Source: Baaleninema simplex PCC 7105 (GTDB taxonomy: Bacteria; Cyanobacteriota; Cyanobacteriia; Cyanobacteriales; Geitlerinemataceae). Taken from it: a DNA stretch of 38,200 nucleotides. Where the stretch lies: assembly GCF_000332355.1 (NCBI RefSeq), contig NZ_KB235956.1:19282-57481 (forward strand), given 5' to 3'. Position numbers and translations under genes: made by a program. Position 1 is the stretch's first letter, and every line of letters starts with the position of its first letter. The notes beneath the pieces are model-generated. The model did not search any database, was not told where the DNA came from, and was given only the letters and a program-made list of their open reading frames with translations. Below, piece after piece: positions 25,716-34,862 of this stretch.

Positions 25716-26393
25716 TTACGGGCGTCTTTCACCAAAGATAATGCGCCCGAGTCGAACGATCGTCGCACCGCACTCGACGGCGATGGGGTAGTCGGAAGAC
25801 ATTCCCATCGACAGTTCGTCGAGGTGCAGGGAGGATTGGGAACGCTGGTTGAGGCGATCGCGCAGTTGACGCAAGCGATTAAAGACGTCGGCGGTTTCGG
25901 ACGCGTCGAGTCCCAGGGGGGGAATCGTCATCAGTCCTCGCACGTCGAGGGTGTCGCACGCTTCGATTTTCGGTAAGTCTTCGAGCAGTTCTTCGACGCT
26001 CCACCCGGCTTTATTGGGGTCTTCTCGGAGTTTGACTTGCAAGCAGAGTTTGGGACTCGGACTCCCCCGTCGGACGAGGCGATCGATCTCTTTGACGAGT
26101 TTGAGGCGATCGACGGAGTGAATCCAGTCCATGCGATCGAGCGCCTGTTTGGTTTTGTTGGTTTGCAAACCTCCGATGAAATGCCAGGTAATATCGTCTA
26201 GATCGCTTAACTGTTCTTGTTTGGCGATCGCTTCTTGGATGCGACTTTCGCCGAAATCCCGCACTCCGGCGGCGTAAGCCTCTCGGATCGCTTCGGCGGG
26301 TAAGGTTTTGGTCACGGCCACGAGCCGCACGGACTCGGGGAGCGACTGGCGAATTTTGGCAAGGTTGGCGGCGATCGACTTCGACTCTGACAC
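25716..26393 (-). CDS. pipY: PLP homeostasis protein PipY (YggS/PLPBP family)
   Basis: A PLP-binding single-domain protein that buffers pyridoxal phosphate and links to nitrogen signalling; in cyanobacteria it is encoded next to PipX. The PLP-binding Lys is in RLVAVTKTLPAEAI, with RDFGESRIQEAIAKQ, WHFIGGLQTNKTKQ, HSVDRLKLVKEIDR, GLMTIPPLG and LSMGMSSDYPIAVECGATIVRLG. The GTG at 26393 (SESKSIAANLAKIRQ) gives 225 residues, the usual length, with AGGGAA upstream. A TTG at 26486, only 8 bases from the pipX stop, would add an unconserved leader. Confidence 0.94.
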   Translation of the reverse strand: MSESKSIAANLAKIRQSLPESVRLVAVTKTLPAEAIREAYAAGVRDFGESRIQEAIAKQEQLSDLDDITWHFIGGLQTNKTKQALDRMDWIHSVDRLKLVKEIDRLVRRGSPSPKLCLQVKLREDPNKAGWSVEELLEDLPKIEACDTLDVRGLMTIPPLGLDASETADVFNRLRQLRDRLNQRSQSSLHLDELSMGMSSDYPIAVECGATIVRLGRIIFGERRP

Positions 26394-26494
26394 GCTCGAA
26401 TTTCCCTGTTCTCTCAACGGTACTCGAACGACTTTGGATGGCGACGCGAGACACACTGGTGAAAAAGCGCGTTCGAGACTTTTCAATACTTAAT

Positions 26495-26764
26495 TTATTG
26501 AAATAACTGTTTGCGGATGGCCTGTAGTTGTTCGTAAGGTTTTTGTAATTTCATGCGGCGCAGTTGGCGCAAGCGGTTTTCGAGAACCGTTCGCGCGTCC
26601 CCTCGCGTCAGTGGCTCGAAGCTCAGCCCCTCGTCGTCGCTCGTTACGACGAAAAATAACCGCTGAGCGTATAGTGTCGTATAAAGTTCTTTGTTTTCGC
26701 CGATCGGACACACGCGAAAGAGCAAGCCAAAGGTCGGATGGTTGATGTAAGTTTCGGTGTTCAT
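26495..26764 (-). CDS. pipX: PII-interacting protein X (NtcA coactivator)
   Basis: PipX shuttles between the signal protein PII and the transcription factor NtcA, adjusting nitrogen-responsive expression to 2-oxoglutarate and ADP/ATP state. The 89-residue sequence matches the family throughout: ETYINHPTFGLLFRVC (Tudor-like beta domain), LYTTLYAQRLFFVVT, GLSFEPLTRGDARTVLENRLRQLRR and the C-terminal helix YEQLQAIRKQLFQ. The ATG at 26764 is standard. It is the first gene of the pipX-pipY-sepF-proC cluster. Confidence 0.96.
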   Translation of the reverse strand: MNTETYINHPTFGLLFRVCPIGENKELYTTLYAQRLFFVVTSDDEGLSFEPLTRGDARTVLENRLRQLRRMKLQKPYEQLQAIRKQLFQ

Positions 26765-27239
26765 TCAGCTTTTAGGCTACCGTACAGTTGCTGTTCGCAG
26801 TGCTTCGACGGAGCGATCGGAACCTCAAACAGATCGTAATCGATGGTGGTATCTCCCTTCGTTCCGCGCGACCTTGCTGTTGAGAACTCTCCATTCCTAA
26901 CCTTTCACGACCTTTTGCGAAGTCTGTGATTTTGCTTCGATGGGCGATAGGAACGGAATAGCCGCACGCGATCGACGATCGGTAGGGCGATTGCGGGTTT
27001 GACGCCGTCTGGCAATTGATTTCCAAGACCTCTACCATATCAGGTCTTTGACGGCTTTTCAATGGGACTTGAGGAGTAGCAGGGTTAGAAACCACACCCT
27101 TTCTCGCTCGGCGATCGTTACTAGCGATCGCCACTCGAGACGACGATGTCTCCGATACCGATCGCCAAACCCGGCCAAAAAATAGAGAGGCCGCAACGAC
27201 CTCTCGCAACGATGCGATCGCAGAACCGCCAGACGAACT
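26765..27239. other. Gene-free stretch between apcC and pipX
   Basis: It contains the apc terminator at one end and presumably the pipX promoter. A minus-strand reading frame (26772-27209) has no family features and an Arg/Ser-rich composition, so I do not call it. Confidence 0.6.
27177..27205 (-). terminator. Rho-independent terminator of the apc operon
   Basis: On the minus strand GAGAGG and CCTCTC form a stem around a 9-base loop, followed after two bases by a run of six T. It lies 35 bases after the apcC stop. Confidence 0.85.
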
Positions 27240-27443
27240 CTACTTTAGCCCGGTGTTCGTTCCCGGTTTGCCTGTAGCCAGTTCGACTTTAACGATTTTG
27301 CCACCCATCTTCATAATCCGTTGTTGCTCGCGGAACCAGTTATCGTACGGAACGAGTTTGGTGAAGTAGGTGTTTTGTAATTCTCTCTGGGTGCGGATGC
27401 GCGTTTGACTGGGAACGCAGGCGGTGACCCGGAACATACGCAT
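27240..27443 (-). CDS. apcC: Allophycocyanin core linker, small (ApcC, LC 7.8)
   Basis: The 67-residue linker caps allophycocyanin trimers in the phycobilisome core. The sequence MRMFRVTACVPSQTRIRTQ, LQNTYFTKLVPYDNWF, RIMKMGGKIVKVELATGKPG is the full-length family pattern (CpcD-like fold). The ATG at 27443 follows a GGAG site. It is the last gene of apcA-apcB-apcC, but a 322-base gap separates it from apcB, so it may have its own 5' control or processing. Confidence 0.97.
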   Translation of the reverse strand: MRMFRVTACVPSQTRIRTQRELQNTYFTKLVPYDNWFREQQRIMKMGGKIVKVELATGKPGTNTGLK

Positions 27444-27765
27444 GGGTGAAAGTCTCCTGTCGTGAATGCGAAACGAGGCAATGCTGTTTTAGCTTTAGCG
27501 GGTTTCGTAACAGTTTTAAGTCTTATATCGACCCCCGCTTCGTCTTAAGCGTCCGAAAACGGGGACTTCCCGCGAGTTTTTTTAACAGGTCGATCTGAAA
27601 CCGAGAAGTCTGGGAGTCTAGAGTCAATGCGACAGTGTTCTTTCGATCTATCCGAGACCGAGTTTTCGACCGTTCGCACTCACACCGGACATCCCAGACC
27701 CGATTTGACGGCGCGCTTGGTTTCGTCTGTGAAGACGACGGACGGCCGCAAACCGACGCGAGCGC
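27444..27765. other. apcB-apcC intergenic stretch
   Basis: No gene. It has an 8-bp inverted repeat with arms at 27608-27615 (GTCTGGGA) and 27692-27699 (TCCCAGAC), and a small stem TCGTCT/AGACGA with a GTGA loop near 27723-27738. These could attenuate or process the transcript between apcB and apcC. Confidence 0.5.
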
Positions 27766-28251
27766 TTAGCTCAAGCCAGAGCAGATGTAGTCGAAGTACA
27801 CGCCCATTTCTTTGCCAGCCGCTTGACCGACTAAGCTAGCGGTGACTTCTTTCATCGCTTGAATGGCTTGGACGGTAGAACCGATGGGTACGCCCAAGGA
27901 GTTGTAGGTTTCTTTTAAACCGTTGAGGACGCGCTCGTCGAGGATGGAGGGGTCGCCAGCCAGCATCGCATAGGTTGCATAGCGCAGGTAGTAATCCAAG
28001 TCGCGGATGCAAGCCGCATAGCGACGGGTGGTGTACATATTGCCACCGGGACGGGTGACGTCAGAGTACAGCAGGGATTTAGCCACGGCTTCTTTAACGA
28101 TCGTCGCTGCGTTAGCGCCGATGGTCGCAGCCGCGCGAACCCGCAGTTCGCCAGTTTGGAAGTAGCCTTTGAGCTTGTCCATGGCAGAGCTGTCGAGGTA
28201 TTTGCCCTGCACGTCGGAGGAGTTGATAACAGCGGTGATTGCGTCTTGCAT
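27766..28251 (-). CDS. apcB: Allophycocyanin beta subunit
   Basis: This is a phycobiliprotein of the phycobilisome core, 161 residues. The chromophore Cys lies in [16 protein letters not shown] (phycocyanobilin at Cys near 81), and the Asn in [11 protein letters not shown] is the family's methylated residue. The opening [20 protein letters not shown] and ending [11 protein letters not shown] are typical. It lies 95 bases downstream of apcA and should be co-transcribed with it. Confidence 0.98.
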   Translation of the reverse strand: MQDAITAVINSSDVQGKYLDSSAMDKLKGYFQTGELRVRAAATIGANAATIVKEAVAKSLLYSDVTRPGGNMYTTRRYAACIRDLDYYLRYATYAMLAGDPSILDERVLNGLKETYNSLGVPIGSTVQAIQAMKEVTASLVGQAAGKEMGVYFDYICSGLS

Positions 28252-28346
28252 GATTCTTACGTTCTTCTATCTATAGATTTAGAAACGATCGGTTGTGAAA
28301 GCTGAGCGAGGAGGAGTCGCGTCGTGCCTCGAGCGGCGACGACGTC

Positions 28347-28832
28347 CTACTGCATCGCACCGATAACGTAATCGAAGTAGGAAGCTGCTTCCGATGCGTC
28401 TTCCGTCGACATCAGAGAGGTGGCAACGTTTTTCATGCAACGTACGCCTTCTGCCACTGCTTCGATGGGCGTTCCCAAGGAACGGTACATTTCACGAACG
28501 CCAACGATGCCGATTTCTTCGATGGGGGTAATGTCGCCAGAGACTACTCCGTAGGTGATCAGGCGCAGGTAGTAGTCCATGTCGCGCAGGCAGGTGGCGG
28601 TCATTTCTTCGCCGAAAGCGTTTCCACCCGGAGACACGACGTCGGGACGTTTCTGGAACAGTTGGTTTCCTGCGTCTTTGACGATACGCTCGCGAGAGTC
28701 GGTCAAGACTTGTGCGATCCGCAAGCGAGCTTCGCCGGATGCAACGAAGCTTTTGATCCGATCCAGTTCGCCCGGGCTGAGGTAACGAGCCTCAGCATCA
28801 GCGTTCACGATCGACTTCGTGACGATACTCAT
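28347..28832 (-). CDS. apcA: Allophycocyanin alpha subunit
   Basis: The 161 residues pair with ApcB in the core of the phycobilisome. The chromophore Cys is in [15 protein letters not shown]. The start at 28832 ([20 protein letters not shown]) is the family start and has GGAGGAA 11-17 bases upstream; the frame stays open upstream to 28907 but that part is not conserved. The ending [10 protein letters not shown] is typical. It is first in the apc operon; apcE, often upstream of it, is not in this window. Confidence 0.98.
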   Translation of the reverse strand: MSIVTKSIVNADAEARYLSPGELDRIKSFVASGEARLRIAQVLTDSRERIVKDAGNQLFQKRPDVVSPGGNAFGEEMTATCLRDMDYYLRLITYGVVSGDITPIEEIGIVGVREMYRSLGTPIEAVAEGVRCMKNVATSLMSTEDASEAASYFDYVIGAMQ

Positions 28833-29545
28833 GATGTGCGATTCCTCCAGAAAGGAAAATGTTACAGCGCGTATTGATGTTTGGGGAAAACCCCTTTTTG
28901 CAATCATGGTTATTGTGCAGCATAAGGTTAACGATCCCGGTCGGCGCTTAATAGTTTGTAATATTTTTCTCAGAAATTCGACGACCCTACGGCCGAACTC
29001 GATCGAGCGCGACCAGGGAGATCGAGCAGATCGACATCGACATCAAACGCCGCGATCGCTCCTGTGGCTTTCGGAAACTCACCTCGAGATCGCAACGTCT
29101 AATTGAAACAGTACGAGGATTTTAGGCTGGGGATTTTAGGCTGGGGATTTTTGCCAGGCGTCTCGGCAACATCTTTCTGGAAATCGTTTTCCCGACACTG
29201 TAGTTATGACTGTCTCAGGGAGATCGTTAGCCGGACTGGGTGGGGAATACTAAATCTAGACCTTCTCCGGGTGGGGAATTCCGACCTTTACGAAGTCCGA
29301 ACGACCCAATTATTATTATATTAAGCCAAAGTCATAACGAGTTTGGGTTACTCGAGAAGTATTACGAGTTCGCCCGCACCCGAAGGCTGTCACGTCACCG
29401 AAAATTCGCCCGTCGATCGCAATCTCAATCTTGGCCACGTTCGTAACGAAGATATCCCAGCGATCGACGGCTCTGTCGTCCTCCCCTGTAGCCGTCCCTC
29501 ACCTCGTTAGCCCGAAAAGTTTTCCGTTCTGACGTTCAAGATTGT
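28833..29545. promoter_or_regulatory. Divergent regulatory region of apcA and the sigma factor
   Basis: About 710 bases without a gene. On the apcA side there is a GGGGTTTTCCCC hairpin near 28880-28895 in the presumed leader and an AT-rich segment near 28950 suited to a promoter. On the other side, a 14-bp unit GGATTTTAGGCTGG is tandemly duplicated (29117-29144) and GGGTGGGGAAT recurs twice (about 29240 and 29270). Confidence 0.55.
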
Positions 29546-30529
29546 ATGCCCACAGCCAACACCGAAATGAAAACTGCTAACCCCACGCTCAACGCCGATA
29601 CCGTGCGGACGTACCTCCACGAAATCGGTCGCGTTCCCCTACTGACCCACGAGCAAGAGATCGTACTGGGCAAGCAAGTCCAAGCGATGATGAAGGCGCT
29701 CGAGGTCAAAGCCGATCTGACGGCGAGCTTACACCGGGAACCGACCCAGCAAGAGTGGGCCGAGCGTGCCGACCTCGACCCGTCAGAACTGAGTCAGGTC
29801 GTGCGTCGCGGTCAGCGAGCCAAACGCCAGATGATCGAAGCCAACCTGCGTCTAGTGGTCGCGATCGCCAAAAAATACCAAAAACGCAACCTCGAGTTTC
29901 TCGACCTCATCCAAGAAGGCACGTTGGGACTCGAACGCGGCGTAGAAAAATTCGACCCCACCCGAGGCTACAAATTTTCGACCTATGCCTACTGGTGGAT
30001 TCGCCAAGCCATCACCCGCGCCATTGCCCAACAAGCGCGAACGATTCGCCTGCCGATTCACATCACCGAAAAACTCAACAAAATCAAAAAAGCCCAACGG
30101 GAACTGACCCAAACTCTCGGTCGCAGTCCCACCGTTGGCGAAATCGGTCTCGAACTCGATCTCGAGCCGTCTCAAGTGCGGGACTACCTCACCATGTCTC
30201 GCCAACCGATCTCCTTAGACTTGCGAGTTGGCGACAACCACGACACCGAACTGCAAGAACTGCTCGAGGACGAAACCGCGTCTCCCGAACAGTACGCGAC
30301 GCAAGAGCTGCTCCGCCAAGATCTCGAGTGTATGCTGGCCGAACTGACGCCCCAACAGCGAGACGTGATCGTGTTGCGGTTCGGCTTGATCGACGGCAAA
30401 GAACTGTCCTTAGCTAAAGTCGGGGCGCGACTCAACCTCAGCCGCGAGCGGGTACGCCAGCTCGAACACCAAGCCCTGAATCAGTTGCGGCGTCGCCGTG
30501 CTGCGGTTCGAGAATATCTGGCCAGCTAA
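29546..30529 (+). CDS. RNA polymerase sigma factor, group 2 (RpoD-like)
   Basis: This is a primary-like alternative sigma factor of 327 residues without region 1.1, as in cyanobacterial group 2 factors (SigB-SigE). Region 1.2 is TVRTYLHEIGRVPLLTHEQE. Region 2 (core binding and -10 recognition) contains ANLRLVVAIAKKYQ, LEFLDLIQEGTLGLERGVEKFD and YKFSTYAYWWIRQAITRAI. Region 3 follows, and region 4 has the -35 helix-turn-helix LSLAKVGARLNLSRERVRQLE. The sequence is closest in my memory to SigB/SigD types, but I cannot choose between them. It is followed by a strong terminator. Confidence 0.95.
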   Translation: MPTANTEMKTANPTLNADTVRTYLHEIGRVPLLTHEQEIVLGKQVQAMMKALEVKADLTASLHREPTQQEWAERADLDPSELSQVVRRGQRAKRQMIEANLRLVVAIAKKYQKRNLEFLDLIQEGTLGLERGVEKFDPTRGYKFSTYAYWWIRQAITRAIAQQARTIRLPIHITEKLNKIKKAQRELTQTLGRSPTVGEIGLELDLEPSQVRDYLTMSRQPISLDLRVGDNHDTELQELLEDETASPEQYATQELLRQDLECMLAELTPQQRDVIVLRFGLIDGKELSLAKVGARLNLSRERVRQLEHQALNQLRRRRAAVREYLAS

Positions 30530-30566
30530 GGACGCGAACGCCGACGGAAAACGAATTTCACACGCT

Positions 30567-30597
30567 TCGGGACGCTGTAAAGTGTCCCGATTTTTTT
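30567..30597 (+). terminator. Rho-independent terminator after the sigma factor
   Basis: TCGGGAC and GTCCCGA form a perfect 7-bp stem around a 10-base loop, directly followed by seven T. Confidence 0.9.
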
Positions 30598-31060
30598 ATG
30601 GCTCGAACCCTGTCTGGGATCTTTTCGCTCGAGCATTGTCCGAGACAGCGGGACAAACTGTCACGATCGAAATTCATCTCAGTCGGCCGAACCCGATTCG
30701 AGACAGAAACGCGTCAGAAGCGATCTGACGAAATGTCACCTCTTCGAGCCGTTGCGATCGCGATCGCAACGGCGTCCGATTCTGAGTCAGTAGAATCAAA
30801 GCGAGTTCGGTCAAAACCCGAACCACGTCCAAATCAGTTCGGTCGCAAAGCGATTGGAGACCTCCTCGAGCCATCAATACAAGTTGGAATAGAGAACTTC
30901 AGCCCTTGACACCGACCGTCGCGAACCGTCGCGATCGAACAGGACGACTCCTCTGACACCCGAGCGAAAACAACCGTCTTCTACCGATCGTTGAAGCGAC
31001 CCGTCCGTACAGTTGAAAATGCCCAAACCGCTCGAAAGTCCGATCGCTCTGAGACTCTTG

Positions 31061-31098
31061 CCGTATTACGCGATCGAGCTGGCGATCTCGTAATACGG
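31061..31098. repeat. Long hairpin in intergenic DNA
   Basis: CCGTATTACG and CGTAATACGG form a 10-bp stem. It continues after one mismatch with GATCG/CGATC around a 6-base loop. There is no T-run, so a terminator is unlikely; a protein-binding site or RNA structure is possible. Confidence 0.65.
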
Positions 31099-31729
31099 CG
31101 TCACCGTGGCGTTAACTTTGCTGTACCGCAACACATCGATCGCCTTACAGCTCGACATGAGAAAACCGCAACACCTCATCCCCATCATCGTCCTGTGGAA
31201 ATTTCTGTGGGACGATTTCCGATCCTTGTTACGACCCCAGTTCGATCCAGAAACCGAAGACCTACGAGGGCGCGTCGTCGATTCTGACGTAGGCATTCCC
31301 GCAGCGATCGAGATCGCCGAAGGGGAAGCCGAATTTTCGAGGGTTCTCCCGGTCGAGCAACCGTCCCCGACTCGAATCGCCGTACCTTTTCCGTTCGGCA
31401 GACGTGACGGAGTCCTCCTACCATCGGGACGCCCCAACCCAGTTCATCTCGAGTCAATCTTTACACCAAAACCCAGGTCTTATGAGAGCTTCCATTCGCC
31501 GCCGCGAACCGTCTTCGCAACTCCAACCTCCCATCGCGTCCGTCACCGCATCGACTCGTCGGCGCGTTCTCGAACAGACCGCCACATTTCGGACGATCTC
31601 GCTGACAACCCTCGTATGGTCGCTATTTCTTAAGAGCCAACCGTCAGTCGATCCGATCGTCGTAAGCGATCGCGACTTGGGAACTGGCAGAGTAAAGTAG
31701 AACAACTGAGGTTCGCGGTTCTTACTCTG

Positions 31730-32770
31730 ATGGCGCAGCTCAATCCTGCCGTAACTGTTTTTCTCAGCCTGCTCGTCGAAGCCCTGCCCTTTCTGTTATT
31801 GGGCGTGTTGCTGTCGAGCGCTTTACTGCTGTTTGTCAACGAGCGAAAACTCGTGGCCGTTATGCCGCAGAATCCCCTGCTCGGCGCGATCGTCGGCAGC
31901 AGTATCGGATTTCTCTTTCCCGTGTGCGAATGCGGTAACGTTCCCGTGGCGCGTCGGTTGTTGGCTCAAGGGGTTCCTCCAGCGGTGGCGATCGCGTTTC
32001 TCCTGGCTGCCCCGACCATCAATCCCATCGTCATTTGGTCGACCTGGGTGGCGTTTCGCGACCAGCCCGAAATCGTCGTGTGGCGCGTTTTGTTGTCCCT
32101 CGCCGTGGCCACGATCGTCGGCGTGGTTTTCAGCGTTCAGAAAGACTTGCGGCCGCTGCTGCATCCCGTTCTCGCACGCAGTATTCCCTCGAAAGCGTTA
32201 CCGCCGTCTGGAAAAGACGATCGCGATCGCCCGGCGTTATTGCGAAAAGGGACTTATCTCCTCGGCGGTGGCGAGTTAGGTCGCGATCGCCCCATCGCCC
32301 TCGACGAAGCGGCCTTGTTAGCGGCCAATCCCAACAGCGGACTGCTCGTCGGTCGTCCGGCTGCGTCGCGGTGGGTGTTGTTTCTCGACAATACCGTGCG
32401 GGAACTGCGGGAACTCGGGGGTGTTTTGGTAGTGGGGAGCGCGATCGTGGCGGTCGTTCAAACCGCCGTTCCTCGCGATGTTATCGTCAGCTTGGGACAG
32501 GGAACCGTCACGCCCATTCTCGCCATGATGCTGCTGGCGCTCGTAGTGTCGATTTGTTCGACTGTCGATGCGTTTTTTGCCTTGTCTTTTGCCTCGACCT
32601 TTACCAGTAGTGCGTTGTTGGCGTTTCTCGTTTTCGGACCGGTTATCGACTTAAAAAGTATCGGTTTGATGCTGTCGGTATTTCGACCCCGCGCCGTATT
32701 TTACCTGTTTGCGTTGGCGGCCCAACTCACCTTTTTCTTTACCTTAGCTCTGGCCTTGTACGTCAGTTGA
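31730..32770 (+). CDS. UPF0718 (DUF318) family permease
   Basis: The 346-residue integral membrane protein has about eight hydrophobic helices in two halves. The family signature FLFPVCECGNVPVARRLLAQG follows the second helix, then AFLLAAPTINPIVIWSTW; the second half repeats the plan with VVSICSTVDAFFALSFAS. A hydrophilic loop of about 75 residues (160-235) separates the halves. Some relatives export organoarsenicals (ArsP), but substrate residues are not diagnostic here, so the substrate is unknown. The ATG at 31730 opens MAQLNPAVTVFLSLLVEALP. Confidence 0.88.
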   Translation: MAQLNPAVTVFLSLLVEALPFLLLGVLLSSALLLFVNERKLVAVMPQNPLLGAIVGSSIGFLFPVCECGNVPVARRLLAQGVPPAVAIAFLLAAPTINPIVIWSTWVAFRDQPEIVVWRVLLSLAVATIVGVVFSVQKDLRPLLHPVLARSIPSKALPPSGKDDRDRPALLRKGTYLLGGGELGRDRPIALDEAALLAANPNSGLLVGRPAASRWVLFLDNTVRELRELGGVLVVGSAIVAVVQTAVPRDVIVSLGQGTVTPILAMMLLALVVSICSTVDAFFALSFASTFTSSALLAFLVFGPVIDLKSIGLMLSVFRPRAVFYLFALAAQLTFFFTLALALYVS

Positions 32771-33081
32771 GGGGGCGATCGATCGGGGGGTTTGTGCGTT
32801 TGCCCGAATTCGATTTAAACTAGGAGGTTATAACCTTATCTCTCGATCGACCTGCCTTGTTTGTTGGGGGTCGTTCGCCTGTCCATCGACTTTGGCGATC
32901 TGGCATCGCAACGCTTTCGAGATCTCCCACTGTACCGATCGCGTTAGACAGACCCCGTTTCTCAGGAGCGAGGTAGCCGATCCAAAAAGACTCGCCACCC
33001 CCACAGGTACGTCAGGCACTCGACGAACGCACTCCGGGGATCGGAAACGCGATCGACCGTCTACATCAACACCAGTAGCTC
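32771..33081. other. Short gene-free stretch before guaA
   Basis: It contains a GGTTATAACC palindrome near 32827 but no gene or recognisable riboswitch. It presumably holds the guaA promoter. Confidence 0.5.
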
Positions 33082-34698
33082 ATGACTGCTCCAACCCAGA
33101 CCCCTCAACCCAGCCCACTCCAAACCTCGATCCGAGACCTACAACAACAACTCGTCGTCATCCTCGATTTCGGATCTCAGTATTCAGAACTGATCGCGCG
33201 TCGTATTCGCGAAACCCAAGTGTATTCAGAAGTGTTGTCCTATCGCACCAGTGCGAGCGATTTACGGCGTCTGAGTCCGAAAGGCATCGTTCTCTCCGGC
33301 GGTCCGAATTCCGTTTACGACGATTTCGCTCCCGAATGCGATCGCGAAATTTGGGATCTCGGCATTCCGGTGTTGGGGGTTTGCTACGGGATGCAACTGA
33401 TGGTCAAACAACTCGGCGGCGGCGTCGAGCGAGCTGACCGAGCTGAATACGGCAAAGCCTCACTACATATCGACGATCCCACCGACCTGCTGACGAACGT
33501 AGAAGACGGGGCGACGATGTGGATGAGTCACGGGGATTCGGTGACGAAATTACCCGAAGGCTTTGAAATTCTCGCCCACACGAACAATACTCCCAACGCG
33601 GCGATCGCCGATCACGACAAAAAACTCTACGGCGTACAGTTCCACCCGGAAGTCGTCCATTCCATTGGCGGCCAGGCGTTAATTCGCAACTTCGTGTACC
33701 ATATCTGCGACTGCGAACCCACCTGGACGACGGAAGCCTTCGTCGAAGAAGCGACGCGGGAAATTCGCGCCAAAGTCGGCGACAAGCGGGTGTTACTGGC
33801 GTTATCCGGCGGTGTGGATTCCTCGACGCTGGCGTTTTTGCTGCACCGTGCGATCGGCGATAACCTTACCTGTATGTTCATCGATCAGGGGTTCATGCGG
33901 AAGTACGAACCCGAACGATTGGTGAAGTTGTTTCAAGAGCAGTTTCACATTCCCGTCGAATATGTCAACGCTCGCGAACGCTTTTTAGCAAAACTCGAAG
34001 GCGTGACCGACCCGGAAGAAAAACGCCGTCGCATCGGTCACGAGTTTATCCGCGTGTTCGAGGAAGAATCCCGACGCCTCGGACCGTTCGATTATTTGGC
34101 GCAAGGGACTTTGTATCCCGACGTGATCGAGTCGGCCGATTCAAATATCGATCCGAAAACCGGCGAACGGGTGGCGGTGAAGATTAAGAGCCACCACAAC
34201 GTCGGCGGCTTGCCAAAAGATTTACAGTTCAAGTTGGTCGAACCTCTGCGGAAACTGTTTAAAGACGAGGTGCGGAAAGTCGGGCGATCGATCGGCTTAC
34301 CGGAAGAAATCGTAAAGCGGCATCCGTTCCCCGGCCCCGGTTTGGCAATTCGGATTTTGGGAGAAGTGACCGCCGAACGGTTGAAGATTTTACGGGATGC
34401 AGACTACATCGTCCGTCAGGAAATCAACCGCCACGGGGTTTATCACGATTTTTGGCAAGCGTTTGCGGTGTTGTTACCGATTCGCAGCGTCGGCGTGATG
34501 GGAGACAAACGCACTTATGCTTATCCGATCGTGTTGCGTTTCGTGTCGAGCGAAGACGGAATGACGGCGGATTGGTCGCGGGTCGATTACGATTTCCTCG
34601 AACTCATTTCTAACCGGATTGTGAACGAGGTTCCTGGTGTGAACCGCGTGGTTTATGACGTCACGTCTAAACCCCCCGGAACGATCGAGTGGGAGTAG
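33082..34698 (+). CDS. guaA: GMP synthase (glutamine-hydrolysing)
   Basis: It converts XMP to GMP with ATP and glutamine. The 538 residues comprise a class I glutamine amidotransferase ([20 protein letters not shown]; catalytic Cys in [10 protein letters not shown]; His and Glu in VQFHPEVVH), an ATP pyrophosphatase domain ([15 protein letters not shown]) and the dimerisation domain ([17 protein letters not shown] to the C-terminal KPPGTIEWE). The first 22 residues are a Pro/Gln/Thr-rich extension before the family core. It is monocistronic, with terminator-like hairpins downstream. Confidence 0.98.
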   Translation: MTAPTQTPQPSPLQTSIRDLQQQLVVILDFGSQYSELIARRIRETQVYSEVLSYRTSASDLRRLSPKGIVLSGGPNSVYDDFAPECDREIWDLGIPVLGVCYGMQLMVKQLGGGVERADRAEYGKASLHIDDPTDLLTNVEDGATMWMSHGDSVTKLPEGFEILAHTNNTPNAAIADHDKKLYGVQFHPEVVHSIGGQALIRNFVYHICDCEPTWTTEAFVEEATREIRAKVGDKRVLLALSGGVDSSTLAFLLHRAIGDNLTCMFIDQGFMRKYEPERLVKLFQEQFHIPVEYVNARERFLAKLEGVTDPEEKRRRIGHEFIRVFEEESRRLGPFDYLAQGTLYPDVIESADSNIDPKTGERVAVKIKSHHNVGGLPKDLQFKLVEPLRKLFKDEVRKVGRSIGLPEEIVKRHPFPGPGLAIRILGEVTAERLKILRDADYIVRQEINRHGVYHDFWQAFAVLLPIRSVGVMGDKRTYAYPIVLRFVSSEDGMTADWSRVDYDFLELISNRIVNEVPGVNRVVYDVTSKPPGTIEWE

Positions 34699-34757
34699 TT
34701 TTTTACGGAAGCGTGAAGAGGGAAGAGTACAGAGTATTCGTATTCTTTGGCGATCGT

Positions 34758-34781
34758 AGCGTCTTTGTCTGCAAGGACGCT
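34758..34781 (+). terminator. Hairpin downstream of guaA
   Basis: AGCGTCTTTG and CAAGGACGCT form a 10-bp stem (one G-U pair) with a TCTG loop. The following tract is only moderately T-rich. Confidence 0.5.
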
Positions 34782-34813
34782 GTAGTGTCGGTTTCCTCTT
34801 AGAAACTGATGAA

Positions 34814-34842
34814 ACCCTCGGCATCTCCACGATACCGAGGGT
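34814..34842. terminator. Hairpin between convergent guaA and egtD
   Basis: ACCCTCGG and CCGAGGGT form a perfect 8-bp stem around a 13-base loop in the gap between two convergent genes. It could terminate either transcript. Confidence 0.55.
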
Positions 34843-34862
34843 CTTACGAAGCACGGTCGGCG

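Larger units (their letters stand above)
30530..31729. other. 1.2-kb stretch without a convincing gene
   Basis: It contains the sigma-factor terminator and a large hairpin at 31061-31098. The longest frame (31106-31633, GTG start) begins with a hydrophobic, protein-like stretch (HLIPIIVLWKFLW) but soon becomes Arg/Ser/Pro-rich and has no recognised family. No tRNA, tmRNA or RNase P signature was found by eye. The DNA is GC-rich, with many CGATCG words. Confidence 0.55.

Noticed and set aside
26772-27209. 145-residue minus-strand reading frame between apcC and pipX
   Set aside because: Arg/Ser-rich, unlike a folded protein, and overlaps the apc terminator region. No recognised family.
31106-31633. 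175-residue plus-strand frame as a gene
   Set aside because: The first 60 residues look protein-like, but the rest is low-complexity, the start is GTG without a ribosome site, and I recognise no family. Kept as a finding only.
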